Origin: an uncultured Verrucomicrobiota bacterium
Lineage (GTDB): Bacteria > Verrucomicrobiota > Verrucomicrobiia > Limisphaerales > UBA9464
Direction of reading: 5' to 3'
Length of the DNA stretch: 43,530 nt
Assembly (NCBI GenBank): GCA_903907995.1
Contig: CAIVQH010000036.1
Location: 1-43,530 of the forward strand
The notes beneath the pieces were generated by a model. It saw nothing but the letters and a program-made list of their open reading frames with translations, searched no databases and had not been told where the DNA came from. This document shows positions 1 to 9,582 of the stretch, one piece after another. A program made the translations under genes and the position numbers. How positions within the stretch are numbered: the stretch's first letter is position 1; the number at the start of each line of letters is the position of its first letter.

Positions 1-31
1 CGACCCGGCGTGAACCCGCCGCGCCGGGTCG
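1..31. other. GC-rich hairpin at the window edge
   Basis: A perfect 10-base inverted repeat (CGACCCGGCG at 1-10, CGCCGGGTCG at 22-31) surrounds an 11-base loop. It could be the terminator stem of a gene lying to the left, but no T-tract follows on either strand within view, so the role is open. Confidence 0.4.
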
Positions 32-99
32 GAGACCGGCGCTCCAATGCATGTGTACGAGGCCGCTTGACTCGGGTCTGGTAGCCATCCAAGCCTGCG

Positions 100-636
100 T
101 TGGTGTCCCACCTGAAAACTTCCCCGAAAATCCGCCTGCTCGCATGGCTCCTAGTGGTCGGCCTGTTCTTGTTCCTGCTGGTCTGGGTGATTCGTGCCAG
201 CCAATCCGCGCCGGTGGAGATTGCCTCCAAGCGTCCGGTCTGGACCGCGCAGATCACCGGCACGACGGGGGATGTGGCGCACATCTGGATTTGGACCCAA
301 GGAGCTAGCCTGCTGACGAATCTCACCATTCCCGCCGAACTCCGTCTCGACCGGCGCCATTTGCTGTTGCAGGTGCGTAGCGCGGGAAACCGGATGCTGG
401 ATCTGGACGTGGTCGGCACCAACATGGGCTCGGCCCACGTCCAGATTAACGTGGGTGAGTCCAACAGCGCTGAGTTCCTCAGCTTATTCCGTTTTCCCAT
501 CCTGCCGCTCGGCGGCTTCACGACCGCCAAACTTCCGGACAAAGTTCCCCTGGGACTGATGCCCGTCTATGAGACGCCCTGGTCACAATACCCCAGCCGA
601 TACGATGTGATGACCAACCTGCCTGTCGTGAAGTAG
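100..636 (+). CDS. small membrane-anchored protein of unknown function
   Basis: I do not recognise the family. The 178-residue product has one strongly hydrophobic segment near the N-terminus (about residues 13-31, LLAWLLVVGLFLFLLVWVI) and then a soluble region of about 145 residues, so it is probably anchored in the inner membrane with its body outside the cytoplasm. The start is unclear: the frame opens with TTG at 100 followed directly by GTG at 103, neither with a good ribosome binding site. The hydrophobic segment and unbroken frame argue for a real gene. It stands alone on the plus strand; the next gene converges from the minus strand 55 bases beyond its stop. No catalytic motif is visible. 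Confidence 0.6.
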   Translation: MVSHLKTSPKIRLLAWLLVVGLFLFLLVWVIRASQSAPVEIASKRPVWTAQITGTTGDVAHIWIWTQGASLLTNLTIPAELRLDRRHLLLQVRSAGNRMLDLDVVGTNMGSAHVQINVGESNSAEFLSLFRFPILPLGGFTTAKLPDKVPLGLMPVYETPWSQYPSRYDVMTNLPVVK

Positions 637-691
637 CGAGACCAATGCGAAGAGCCGCCGGAAACCCTGCCAGCTTGAGCGGTGTGCCCCA

Positions 692-1001
692 TCAGACTTG
701 GGGCTTCTCGTCGTCTGATTTACGAGCTTTCTGTCGCTCCAACTCTTCTCGCTGATAGCGCTGAATTCTGACGCACTCCACGGTGATTATGGCCGCCCCG
801 ACAACACCGATGCTAATGCCACCGGCAACCCAACCCGTGCCCCCCTTTCCGCCGGCGGCCAAAGACTTTGCTTGCCTTGAACAGCGCGGGCAACAGCAAA
901 CCCGCAATGATCATCAGCAAGGCACCGAGAGGCAGCAGCTCGGAAGAATAGAAAGCTCGCGAATTCCGCCATTGGCCGGCTAGACGAACCGCACGCATCA
1001 C
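692..1001 (-). pseudogene. two-helix small membrane protein split by a frameshift
   Basis: Two minus-strand frames make sense only when joined. The first starts at the GTG/ATG pair 1001-996 and contains a hydrophobic helix (LGALLMIIAGLLLPALF). The second, ending at 692, contains another helix (GWVAGGISIGVVGAAIITV) followed by a charged tail rich in Arg, Lys, Glu and Asp. Both frames encode a Lys-Gly-Gly around a run of six G (plus-strand C at 840-845). Removing one G joins them into a protein of about 102 residues with two membrane segments and a charged cytoplasmic tail. The break may be a sequencing or assembly error, programmed slippage, or a true inactivating mutation. The function is unknown. 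The gene lies just downstream of serA on the same strand. Confidence 0.45.
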
Positions 1002-1023
1002 GGACTATTGGACCCAACTGACT

Positions 1024-2631
1024 TCACAAGGTCACAACCTTCACGCTCGTGATCGCCGCATCCTTGGTCAGTTCGTCCAGCGCGGCCTGCGGCGGGACGC
1101 TGTCCACTTCCAGGACCGTGAGGGCCTGGCCGCCGGCGGCGTCGCGGTTGAGGCTCATGTTGGCGATGTTCACGCCGTGGCGGCCGAGCACTGTGCCCAG
1201 GAAGCCCACGATCCCGGGACGGTCCTGGTTGTGCACCAGGAGCATCGTGCCTGTGATCGGAATCTCCACCGGCTGGCTGTAGAGCCGCACGATGCGCGGG
1301 TTGTTCGGCGAGCCGAAGAAGGTGCCGCCGGCCGAGATGACTTTTTCCGTACCGTGGAAGGCCTGCACGTGCAGCCATTCGTTGAAGGTGACGTGCTCGT
1401 CGGACTTCTTTTCCTCGACCGAGATCCCCAACGAGGCGGCGGCGCTGCGGACGTTGATGTTGTTGATGTCCTTCAGGGCGCTGCCGGCACCGGCGCTCAG
1501 GAAGCCGCGCAGGATCGCGCGCGTGACAGGGTCGGTCTGGGGCAGCTCCTGCGCCTTGCCGCCGTAGGTGATGTGCAGGCGGTCCACCGCGCCGGGAGCG
1601 AGCTGGCCGAGCAGCTTGCCGAGCTTCTCGCCGAGCAGCAGGTAGGGCTTCACCAGTTCATAGGTCTTGGCGTCCACGCCGGGCAGGTTCACGGCATTGC
1701 GGACTTCGCCGGTGAGCAGGAAGCCGGTGATGACCTCGGCGACCTCCAGGCCGCACTTTTCCTGCGCCTCTTCCGTGCTCGCGCCGAGGTGCGGCGTGAG
1801 GACGACATTGGGCAGGGTGCGGAACTTGTGGTCGGCCGGCAGCGGTTCGACGTGGAAGACATCCAGCGCGGCCCCGGCGACCTTGCCGGTCTCGAGCGCG
1901 GCGATGAGGTCGGTCTCGTTGATGATCTCACCGCGAGCGCAGTTCACGATGCGCACGCCGGGCTTCATCTTGGCGAAGGCGGCGGCATTCAGCATCTCGC
2001 GCGTCTCCTTGGTCACCGGCATGTGCACGGTGATGAAATCCGCCTGCTGATAAATCGTGTCCGGATCGCTCGCGGCCTCAAAGCCGAGCTGCTTCGCCCG
2101 TGCCTCGGTGAGGAACGGATCGTAGGCGAGCACGCGCATTCCAAAGGCGAGCGCACGCTTGCCGACCTCGGTACCGATGCGGCCGGCGCCGAGGATGCCG
2201 AGCGTCTTGCCGGCGATTTCGGTGCCTTGGAAGGCCTTCCGGTCCCACTTGCCGGCGGCCATCGTGGCGTGCGCGGCGGGCACCTTGCGGGCGAGTGCGC
2301 CGAGCATGAAGAAAGTCAGCTCGGCGGTGGTGATCGTGTTGCCGCCGGGGGTGTTCATCACGACGACACCGCGCTGGGTGGCGGCCTCGACATCGACGTT
2401 GTCCACGCCCACACCGGCGCGACCGACGACTTTCAGATTGGTGGCCGCCTCGAGCACCTTCTTGGTCACCTTGGTTTCGGAGCGGACGACCATGGCATCC
2501 ACATCGGCCACCAGCGGCAGCAGCTCCGCTTCGGAGAGCCGCTTGGGCAGGACGGTGACTTTAAATTCCGGCCGCGCCTGAAAATAGGCGATGCCACGGG
2601 GTGAGATCGGGTCGCAGACGAGTACGTGCAT
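1024..2631 (-). CDS. serA: D-3-phosphoglycerate dehydrogenase
   Basis: This enzyme oxidises 3-phosphoglycerate to 3-phosphohydroxypyruvate with NAD+, the first committed step of serine synthesis, in the cytoplasm. Counting from a possible TTG start at 2637, the NAD-binding glycine motif (ILGAGRIG) is near residues 148-155, and the catalytic set is Arg235 in NCARGE, Glu264 and His283 in TPHLGAS. An intervening domain and a C-terminal ACT domain (about 460-537, with NQDRPGIVG) follow. That makes it the long form of about 530 residues, in which the ACT domain usually senses serine. I take the ATG at 2631 as start because MHVLVCDPIS opens the family's first strand. No other serine-pathway gene is adjacent, so it is probably transcribed alone or with the small gene behind it. 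Confidence 0.97.
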   Translation of the reverse strand: MHVLVCDPISPRGIAYFQARPEFKVTVLPKRLSEAELLPLVADVDAMVVRSETKVTKKVLEAATNLKVVGRAGVGVDNVDVEAATQRGVVVMNTPGGNTITTAELTFFMLGALARKVPAAHATMAAGKWDRKAFQGTEIAGKTLGILGAGRIGTEVGKRALAFGMRVLAYDPFLTEARAKQLGFEAASDPDTIYQQADFITVHMPVTKETREMLNAAAFAKMKPGVRIVNCARGEIINETDLIAALETGKVAGAALDVFHVEPLPADHKFRTLPNVVLTPHLGASTEEAQEKCGLEVAEVITGFLLTGEVRNAVNLPGVDAKTYELVKPYLLLGEKLGKLLGQLAPGAVDRLHITYGGKAQELPQTDPVTRAILRGFLSAGAGSALKDINNINVRSAAASLGISVEEKKSDEHVTFNEWLHVQAFHGTEKVISAGGTFFGSPNNPRIVRLYSQPVEIPITGTMLLVHNQDRPGIVGFLGTVLGRHGVNIANMSLNRDAAGGQALTVLEVDSVPPQAALDELTKDAAITSVKVVTL

Positions 2632-2703
2632 ACGCAAGGGGGCGGACGCTAGGCGCGGGAAGGAAACGGGTCAACGGCAGGAAATCGGCGAACGCTTGAA
2701 GGA

Positions 2704-2967
2704 CGTACTTTTTCGAGGTGGTTTGCCTTGAGAGACGCGTGCGGAGTCGTGTGGCCGTTCTCCCTCACCCCGGCCCTCTCCCGCTGGGAGAGGGAGAATC
2801 GTAGCCCGCCTGCTGGTGAAAGCAGGCTCGGGATTGGCCGGAATCAGCCAAGGGCACTCCCGGCTGTCCCCTCTCCTCGCGGGAGGGTTAGGGTGAGGGA
2901 GAACGGTCCGCGTTCATCGTGGCCAACTTTCCCTCGGAATCGGCGGCTGACCACGGTGTCAAGATAA
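2704..2967 (+). mobile_element. MITE-like repeat, copy 1
   Basis: This non-coding element fills most of the 385-base gap between serA and the AsmA-like gene. It holds a 21-base palindrome at 2774-2794 (CCCTCTCCC, centre, TGGGAGAGGG) and, toward the other end, a weaker inverted CTCTCCTCGCGGGAGGG block. Outer ends related to those of copies 2 and 3 are seen at about 2705-2727 and 2946-2967, but they are degenerate here, so the boundaries are approximate. There is no open frame of note. It looks like the oldest of the three copies. Confidence 0.6.
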
Positions 2968-3016
2968 GCCCCAGCAGAACGTCTTCGGTTTCGATCCACC
3001 CCACTCGCTTATGGTG

Positions 3017-6000
3017 TTAGGGCCTGGCTGGCTCAGGTTTCGCGGGTTCGCGCTGCTTCTCATCGTCCGCCTTCTTGGGATCACCCGGGAACAGGCTCTT
3101 GATCGTTTGGATCGGCCGGAGGGGGGCCAGCAGGAAGCTGGGCACATAACGGGGTTCCATCTCCGGTTTGCCCAGCGTGCCGCGCACGTCGTACTCGAAG
3201 AGCTTGGAAAACGGCGACAGCGCCAGGCCGATCACCGGTCCCAGCAGCGGCACGTCGCGCAGGAGTTCAGCCTGCATGGTCGCGTTCATGTTGGAATCGA
3301 AATCCACCGTGCCATCCGCCTTCAGGCGCATGGTGGGCGAGTTGAATTCCAGGTCATGCGTGCGGACGAACCGGTCCTTGATTGTGAACGACGCGTGCCC
3401 CGAGTTGAAACGCGTCTGGCCCAGCCCGGGGGCGATCTTGTCAAACGCGATCGACAGGCCGCCGAACAATGGCAGGTCCCAGAGAAAACCGTCGCGCAGC
3501 CGGATTTCGCCACCCCCATACCACGGCCCGTTGGTGCGGCTGTGGGCCTCGGTCACCGTGAGCCGGCCGCTGATCAGCCCCTCGATCCGGTTGGTCCTGG
3601 GCACCAGATCGGCGAGCAGGCTGCGCAACTGCACGTCGGTGTAGGACGTGTCAAAGCTGAAGGTCATATCGTCCAGATCCTTGAGGTCCACAAATACGTT
3701 GCCCGTCAGGTGGCCACCGTGAAATCCGGCATCAATGTTGGTCAGAGAGACGGTCTGGCCCCGCCACCAGACAGTGGTGTTCAGGCTGGTCGGGGCCAGC
3801 TTCCACCAGCGGACGCCGCCCGCCCGGGTCTCGAAGCTGACGTTCGCATCCTCCACATTGCTCCGCGTGGGAATAATGCCATTCAGGATTACATGGGGGG
3901 GCATGGCGAACACGTAGGGCTCGAGCGCGTGCGCGGTCTTGGGGCCGACGGCGCGGGTGACGCCACCGGGATCGAGCGTGCTGACGGCGTTCGTGAAGTG
4001 GAGCTGGTAGGCCATGATGTCGTAACCCAGCGCCTCGACCTGGGCGGTGTTCGTTCCCTGACGGACGTAGCCGTCGCGGACCAGCAGGCAGAGATTGGTG
4101 TAGGTGACCTCCGCCGCCCGAAACTCGTCTGCCGGCTCGCCCCGGACGATCAGGTTGGTTGCCGCCACCGAGGCGCGCACGCCGATCAGTTCCGGTTCAT
4201 GCCAGCGGCCCCAGAGGTCGGCATCCAGCACGGGCGGGTCAAGAAACACCACGCTGCTCATCGCATGCACGACGTTGGAACCGACCAGCGGGGCCGCGAC
4301 CATCGGATTGAGCGCGCTTTGGACGTGGAAGTGATAGTTGTGACTGACCGGCCAGTCCGTCAGGTCGAAATTCAGCCATCCGTCTGGCCGCACCACCCTC
4401 GCTCCGAAGATGGTCCAGGTCTGGTTGGTCAGGGCGAAGGGCACCAACGCCGTGTCGCCGGTGAGGCCGCGGTAGGCGAAGTTGGTCGCCCGCGCCGTGC
4501 CGCTCACCAACAGGGAGGGCAGCACTTCCAGCTTCCAATCCGGGGCACGATTCGTCCAGGCCGGCAGGGTGACGCTGGCGCTGACATCCGCCACCGGCGG
4601 TTGCTCCGGCGACCACGTATATTGCGAGAGCCAATGAGCCGCCGCCTCACCCAGCAACGGCTCCAGACGGTGCGCATCGAACCGGGCCCCGGCCGACACG
4701 GTGGCGAGGCGGGTGCTGGCGGACACGTCGGCATCAGCCTGCAGCTCGCCGCCGTAGAGCCACACGTGCAGGCGCGGAAGCTCCAGACGGTCGGCGGACC
4801 ACTTCAGGCGCGTGGTGATTCCGGCCAGTTCGAGTTGGGGCGCCACGGCATTGGTCAGGCTCAGCCCGGCTGCCAGATCCCATGCGCCCAGCCAGGCTGC
4901 CGACGGTGGCAGACCGAATTCATTGGTGAACGGCAGCGCGCGCGGATGCGCGTCACCGATGATTGCAAGCGCCCCGGCATCAGCCCAACGCGTATGGATC
5001 CGGTCGAGCCTCGACGTCCAGTTCAGCGACAACGGCAGCCAGTTCGTGACCGGCCAGGTCAGCACGTGCATGGCATTGATACCCACTGTGAGATTGGTCG
5101 TGGCGGCCCATGCGGTGATCACATTGGTGCCGGACAGGTTCAGCGAGGTGGCAAACTGGCCGTTGGTGGCGGTGCTGGTGGCGTGGATCCGCAAACCCTT
5201 CGCCTGCGCCCAGCGTGTATTGGGGGCGCGCACGTCCAGATTCCAGTCCAGACGCGACGGCAGCGGATTGGTCCGCGACTGCTCCACTTCGCCGTCCAGC
5301 CGCAACGCCTCGGCACCGGCCCACGGGGTCACGGCCTTTTGCGCGTCGAGACGAAAGGTCACCAGCAGCAATCCGTTCGTGCTCGGGGGTTCGTTCAGCT
5401 CCGCGTTGAAGCGCACCCGGCCGAAGCGCCCGTACTCCGACTGCACGCCGAGCGCGCTGAAACGCACCTCCGCCGTCGAAAGCTCCGGCGCACGCAGGTC
5501 GGCGTGAAAGACCACGTCGAGCGTGGGCGGCTCGGCGGTGATCAGCCGGTCAAGCGCCCGTCCGATCCGCACCAGGTTCTGCTTCCACAAGTCGCCACCC
5601 GACTTGCTCCCGGACCTGCTCCGGAGCTGCGAGGCGTTGGTAATCGAGCCGGCCGCCCGGAACATTCCCTGATGGCAGGTGCCCTCGAACTGCTCCAACT
5701 CCCAGTGTTCGGCGGAGACGAACCGCAGGCGGGCTTGCACGTTCTCCACGGCGAACCGGAGCGGCGGCCCGTTCGTGGCGGAGGCCACCGGGATCGTGAG
5801 CTGCCCGCCCTGCATCGTGACCGCGGTGATCTTGGGGGTCCGGAAATCAACCAGATCCCCCCAGTCGAGCTTAAGCTGCAGCTGCTCGGCAAACACCTGT
5901 TCCCCCGCCCCCTCGTGCGCCCGGGCCAGGTTCACATGCTCGATCACGATGCCCCGGCCCAACCGCAGGCGCATCCGGCTGAAATCGAGTTCCGCCCCCT

Positions 6001-6187
6001 GCTCCCGCAGCTGGTCGAGCAGCGGACGCTTCACGAAGTCCGGCAGCCCGATCTGGTTCAGGTGCAGAAAGACGTAGAGCAGCAGCCCCACCAGCACCAA
6101 GGTGCAGCGCCGGCACCAGCGGAACACGGTACGTACCGGCGAACGCGGTTTCGGGGCCGGCGCAGGTGACGTGTCAGGCGGGTTCAC
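3017..6187 (-). CDS. large AsmA-like membrane-anchored protein
   Basis: The 1056-residue protein has a short proline- and arginine-rich cytoplasmic start, one membrane helix (about residues 28-46) and a very long extracytoplasmic region of repeated beta-strand character. The C-terminal part, about residues 860-1010, resembles the AsmA/YhdP/TamB C-terminal region: it contains GLISGRLTV, a low-complexity amphipathic strand pattern, and LRDVPLLGPVIGLALSPF. AsmA-like proteins of this size are thought to form hydrophobic grooves carrying phospholipids between membranes, which would fit a Gram-negative envelope. The tail is charged and proline-rich (DDEKQREPAKPEPARP). Translation appears to start at GTG 6187, 18 bases after the DUF4340 gene, so it is probably the last gene of the Gld-type transporter operon. 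The family call is solid at domain level; the cargo is unknown. Confidence 0.75.
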   Translation of the reverse strand: MNPPDTSPAPAPKPRSPVRTVFRWCRRCTLVLVGLLLYVFLHLNQIGLPDFVKRPLLDQLREQGAELDFSRMRLRLGRGIVIEHVNLARAHEGAGEQVFAEQLQLKLDWGDLVDFRTPKITAVTMQGGQLTIPVASATNGPPLRFAVENVQARLRFVSAEHWELEQFEGTCHQGMFRAAGSITNASQLRSRSGSKSGGDLWKQNLVRIGRALDRLITAEPPTLDVVFHADLRAPELSTAEVRFSALGVQSEYGRFGRVRFNAELNEPPSTNGLLLVTFRLDAQKAVTPWAGAEALRLDGEVEQSRTNPLPSRLDWNLDVRAPNTRWAQAKGLRIHATSTATNGQFATSLNLSGTNVITAWAATTNLTVGINAMHVLTWPVTNWLPLSLNWTSRLDRIHTRWADAGALAIIGDAHPRALPFTNEFGLPPSAAWLGAWDLAAGLSLTNAVAPQLELAGITTRLKWSADRLELPRLHVWLYGGELQADADVSASTRLATVSAGARFDAHRLEPLLGEAAAHWLSQYTWSPEQPPVADVSASVTLPAWTNRAPDWKLEVLPSLLVSGTARATNFAYRGLTGDTALVPFALTNQTWTIFGARVVRPDGWLNFDLTDWPVSHNYHFHVQSALNPMVAAPLVGSNVVHAMSSVVFLDPPVLDADLWGRWHEPELIGVRASVAATNLIVRGEPADEFRAAEVTYTNLCLLVRDGYVRQGTNTAQVEALGYDIMAYQLHFTNAVSTLDPGGVTRAVGPKTAHALEPYVFAMPPHVILNGIIPTRSNVEDANVSFETRAGGVRWWKLAPTSLNTTVWWRGQTVSLTNIDAGFHGGHLTGNVFVDLKDLDDMTFSFDTSYTDVQLRSLLADLVPRTNRIEGLISGRLTVTEAHSRTNGPWYGGGEIRLRDGFLWDLPLFGGLSIAFDKIAPGLGQTRFNSGHASFTIKDRFVRTHDLEFNSPTMRLKADGTVDFDSNMNATMQAELLRDVPLLGPVIGLALSPFSKLFEYDVRGTLGKPEMEPRYVPSFLLAPLRPIQTIKSLFPGDPKKADDEKQREPAKPEPARP

Positions 6188-6205
6188 GCGGATATCCCAG
6201 ACGGT

Positions 6206-7981
6206 TCAGAAGGCGCTGAGGTCGCGCCGGATGTCCTGGAACAGGTTTCCCGGAATTTCGACCCGCAGCGGCAGCGGATCGTCGTCGAAGTTGGCCAGTG
6301 CCACCGCCACCGCACCGAGATCGGCCGCAAAGCGCAGCCGCAGCGTGCGCAGGGAACTGCCCGGGGCGAAGCTGAGCGTGACCTCGTGTCCCAGCTCGGC
6401 ATAGCTCTTCAGCTGCGTGAACATGGCCTCATTGCGCACCGCATAAGGGGTGGACTCCAGATTACCGAGCTGATGCAGCGTCTCCTCGATGGCCGGACCG
6501 AAGGGATCTCTGCCGGGATTGCCTCCCGTCACAGTGAACTGGCCTCCGGTCCCCCGGCTGAGCGTGCGGACGTTGCCCTTCTGGCTGATGGCGATGCTCA
6601 CCACGTTCGAGGAGGCGAACCGGAAGTCGCGGATCTGTTCCGGGCTTTCGGGCAGCTGCAGCAGGTCGGTGAGCCGCACGACGTAGACGCCCGACTCATC
6701 CAGCCGCCGCACAAAGACGTGCTCCGCATCGGCCCGCGCGCCGAACTGGAGCTGCAAGGGCGCGTTGGTGCCGCGCGTGAACGTGTATGTGCGGAGCGGT
6801 TTGGCCAGGCCGTAGGGCGCGTAGTCGGCCACGACGTCGTTCGGGAAGTCCGTGATGGTGATGGCGGCGAGCAGGGCGAAGAGCCGCTCCATCTGGTCGT
6901 TGCGCGCCGCGAACTTGAACGGCGCTGTCACGAGCCAGTTCGTGCCCGACTGTTCGACGACCGCGTGCTCGTCGCCCACCGTGAATTCCACCCGGGTCGA
7001 ATCGGCCAGGGGCGGCAGCAGCCGATGGTCACGGAAGGAGCTGAGCAGCCCGCGCAGGACGAGGCCGGTGGCGACCGGCACCATGACGATATTGGTCTGA
7101 GCCATCCTCCGCACGTAGAGGCCGCCGGGCTGGTTGGTGGGCGAAGTGCCGAACTGGAGGCGGGACAGCTGGTTCGTCCCCTTGCCGATGATGACCTCAG
7201 TGTCCACCGGCTGGAGGCCGTAGGCATCGAGATTCACCAGGGGACTGTCCGTGACGAACTGCGCCACCCGCACGGAGGCCATGGTCTGCAGCACCTTGTT
7301 CAGCCGGTCAGTGTCGGCCCGGGCCGAGAGGGGCTTGGTGAGCCGCCAGACACCGTTCGTCGGATCGCGCACGGCCTCGAACGCGGTCTTCCCACGCAGC
7401 TCCAGCCGGTCCACGGCGACACCGCGCAGGTTCACCAGGCTGCGGTCGCGCCAGTCGTCGGCGGTGCCCGGCAGCCGGTCCAGCAGAGCCTTATCGGCGG
7501 TGAACACGCCATCGCTGCCGACCGGCTGGAAATAAAACTGGTGCCCCAGCGGAGCGCTGGCGCCGAACTTGTAAATCAGCGGCCCCGACCTGGTTTCCAG
7601 CTTCAGCGTGGTGGCGGAGTCATCCAGGCCGAACGCCTTCCACGTCTCCGACCCGGCGGCACCGAGCTGCGCGCCGGGAATCCACGAACGGGGCCGCATC
7701 TTCGCGAGCGCGTCCAGCAGGGCATCCACGGCCTGCCCCTGGGCGGCGTAGGGCACCGGGAGGCGCAGCATCCAGTCCTTGTCGGTGCGCTCGACCCGCA
7801 CGATGCCGTTGCTGAGGAAAAGTTCCACCGCCGTCACCTGTTCGGCGGCGACCGGAAGAAAACGGACCTCCGTACCGTCGGCCCCGGTAACGGAGATGCC
7901 CGGACGCCGCTCGACGACGTACAGGTAGCCGCCCAGACCGAGCGCCACGAGCAGCAGGAGCCAGGTAACGCGCGGATTCAT
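6206..7981 (-). CDS. DUF4340 domain-containing protein
   Basis: The 591-residue product begins MNPRVTWLLLLVALGLGGYLYVVERRPG, cut here as a short cytoplasmic start plus one membrane helix, followed by repeated alpha/beta modules typical of DUF4340: LDALAKMRP, ALLDRLPGTADDWRDRSLV, and later segments of the same pattern. DUF4340 proteins are commonly encoded beside GldG-like proteins and ABC permeases and are thought to be extracytoplasmic parts of that system; their molecular role is not established. I place the start at the ATG at 7981 because the frame's 13 extra upstream codons put charged residues before the signal anchor. It lies 88 bases after the GldG-like gene and 18 bases before the AsmA-like gene. 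Confidence 0.85.
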   Translation of the reverse strand: MNPRVTWLLLLVALGLGGYLYVVERRPGISVTGADGTEVRFLPVAAEQVTAVELFLSNGIVRVERTDKDWMLRLPVPYAAQGQAVDALLDALAKMRPRSWIPGAQLGAAGSETWKAFGLDDSATTLKLETRSGPLIYKFGASAPLGHQFYFQPVGSDGVFTADKALLDRLPGTADDWRDRSLVNLRGVAVDRLELRGKTAFEAVRDPTNGVWRLTKPLSARADTDRLNKVLQTMASVRVAQFVTDSPLVNLDAYGLQPVDTEVIIGKGTNQLSRLQFGTSPTNQPGGLYVRRMAQTNIVMVPVATGLVLRGLLSSFRDHRLLPPLADSTRVEFTVGDEHAVVEQSGTNWLVTAPFKFAARNDQMERLFALLAAITITDFPNDVVADYAPYGLAKPLRTYTFTRGTNAPLQLQFGARADAEHVFVRRLDESGVYVVRLTDLLQLPESPEQIRDFRFASSNVVSIAISQKGNVRTLSRGTGGQFTVTGGNPGRDPFGPAIEETLHQLGNLESTPYAVRNEAMFTQLKSYAELGHEVTLSFAPGSSLRTLRLRFAADLGAVAVALANFDDDPLPLRVEIPGNLFQDIRRDLSAF

Positions 7982-8069
7982 CGGAAGCAAACCTGCCAAG
8001 CGGCAATCCGCGGACCGCAAGCGGCACCACCGTGGAGTTCAAGTTGGTTCATCGGAGTGTTCATGCGTT

Positions 8070-9581
8070 TCAGGCGCGACGGCGAAACCACACCACCAGA
8101 CCGACGAGCAGCACGCTGCCGGGCAGCGCGCCAATCAGGAGCCAGCGCAGATGGTCGAGCTGCGGTTCCGCGAGCTGCACCCGCCATTCGTTGATCGGTT
8201 TCGGCCCGATGGCCAGCGCCTGCGGCCGGTCGAGCAGCCAGCTCACGCACAGCGCCGCAAAGTCACGGTTGTTCGCCTGGTCGATGGTGACGTTCTTGAA
8301 CACGTTGGAATCGCCGACCACGACGATGCGGGTGGTGCCGCGACCGGCGGCCACCCCCGACACGCCGCCCTTCTCCGAGGCCACGGCGAGAGGCACGGTG
8401 ACATTCTGGCGGTCCCGCCGCGGGTCAAAGGCCGCGTTGGCTCCGGCGATGTCGGATTTCGTCAGGCCCTTCTCCGAGGTCATCACCAGCACGTCCGCCT
8501 TGGGCGGGGCGTCCGCCGGCAGCCGGTCGGCCGTCACCGGCGAAACCACCCGGGGAAACGGAAAATAAAGGGTCCCGCCGCCGCGACGCAGCGGGAGCAT
8601 GAGCAGGTGCGTCCCGAAGTTCTTGGAGAGCAGGTCCACGCCGGAGGGCACCAGACTGCGATCGCCTTCGCCCGCGTACATGGGCGGACAGTAGATGGCC
8701 CAGCGGAAGAGCAGCTCTTCCAGGCCGGTCCGGACATCCGCCGCGTAGGGATTGAGGCCGACCAGCAGGCGTCCGCCGCGTTCCAGGAAGGCCTGGATGC
8801 GGTCCAGCTCAATCGGCAGCAACGGCGAGACCGGTCCGGCGATGATGAGCAGCTGCGTGTCCGCGGACAGGCCGTTGGTCGCCAGGCTCACGGCTTCGAC
8901 CTTGAGGTTCTTGTCCCCCGTCAGCAGCCGCACGAAAGCGCTGTAACCGGTCTGCTCATCGTCGCTGTCGGCCGGATGCTCCCCATGGCCCGTCAGGTAG
9001 GCCGCGTGCGTTTCGGCATCGTCCAGGAGCGCGGCGATGGCGCTGGTGAAGCGGTTCTCCCCGGTGAAGCCGGAGCGGCGGATGTCCGTTTCGCGGCCGG
9101 CCACCAGCGACTGGATGTCGTCCTGGTTGTAGATGGACAGCTCGCCATCCGGCACCACCCGCAAGTGTCCGCCCGCCTCGAAGATGACCACGTCGCCCTT
9201 GCGCGTGCCGAGGCGGTACTCGCGCTTCTTGGCCTCGGCCAGTCCGGGATTCCGCACCGGATCGATGATTTCGACCCGCACCAGCCGGGACTGCGCGGAA
9301 TATTCCCGGAGCAGCGAGCTCACATGCGGAAAGAGGTCCGACTTCACGTCGAAGAGCACGGTGACCTTCACCTCGTTGGTCAGCGCGGCCAGGGTCTGCA
9401 GGGTCAGCGGTGACAGCTTCAGGCTGTCCCGCGCGGTGAGATCGTAGCGCCAGGCCCGCCGCGTGACCGCGACGTAGTTCACCATCACGAGGATCGCAAA
9501 CAGCGAAACCGTCGCGAGCAGCACGCTGAAGCCGGTGCGGAACCGGCGTTCGGGAACGAAGCTGGGCGTCTCGGGATTCAT
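8070..9581 (-). CDS. GldG-like auxiliary protein of an ABC exporter
   Basis: The 503-residue protein has an N-terminal membrane helix (about residues 18-39), an extracytoplasmic region and a C-terminal membrane helix (about 478-498) ending in RRRA. The middle matches the ABC-type uncharacterised transport family found in GldG: it includes the YDLTARDSLKLSPLT segment near the first helix, a DPVRNPGLAEAKKREY stretch, and a segment (YLTGHGEHPADSDDEQTGYS) like the ThuA/glutamine-amidotransferase-like fold of this family. In Bacteroidetes, GldA/GldF/GldG make an ABC transporter linked to gliding; in other phyla the same set occurs without gliding, with unknown substrate. Its start lies one base beyond the permease stop, so the two are translated together. 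Confidence 0.85.
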   Translation of the reverse strand: MNPETPSFVPERRFRTGFSVLLATVSLFAILVMVNYVAVTRRAWRYDLTARDSLKLSPLTLQTLAALTNEVKVTVLFDVKSDLFPHVSSLLREYSAQSRLVRVEIIDPVRNPGLAEAKKREYRLGTRKGDVVIFEAGGHLRVVPDGELSIYNQDDIQSLVAGRETDIRRSGFTGENRFTSAIAALLDDAETHAAYLTGHGEHPADSDDEQTGYSAFVRLLTGDKNLKVEAVSLATNGLSADTQLLIIAGPVSPLLPIELDRIQAFLERGGRLLVGLNPYAADVRTGLEELLFRWAIYCPPMYAGEGDRSLVPSGVDLLSKNFGTHLLMLPLRRGGGTLYFPFPRVVSPVTADRLPADAPPKADVLVMTSEKGLTKSDIAGANAAFDPRRDRQNVTVPLAVASEKGGVSGVAAGRGTTRIVVVGDSNVFKNVTIDQANNRDFAALCVSWLLDRPQALAIGPKPINEWRVQLAEPQLDHLRWLLIGALPGSVLLVGLVVWFRRRA

Positions 9582-9582
9582 G

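Noticed and set aside
1177-2604. Long open plus-strand frame over serA
   Set aside because: It is antisense to a full-length, motif-complete SerA and consists of Gly/Ala/Arg/His-rich sequence with no domain; such shadows are common in GC-rich genes.
3011-8194. Very long plus-strand frames over the AsmA-like and DUF4340 genes
   Set aside because: They mirror genes with signal/helix, domain and operon support, and their composition (Arg, Gln, His and Pro-rich) is that of an antisense shadow.
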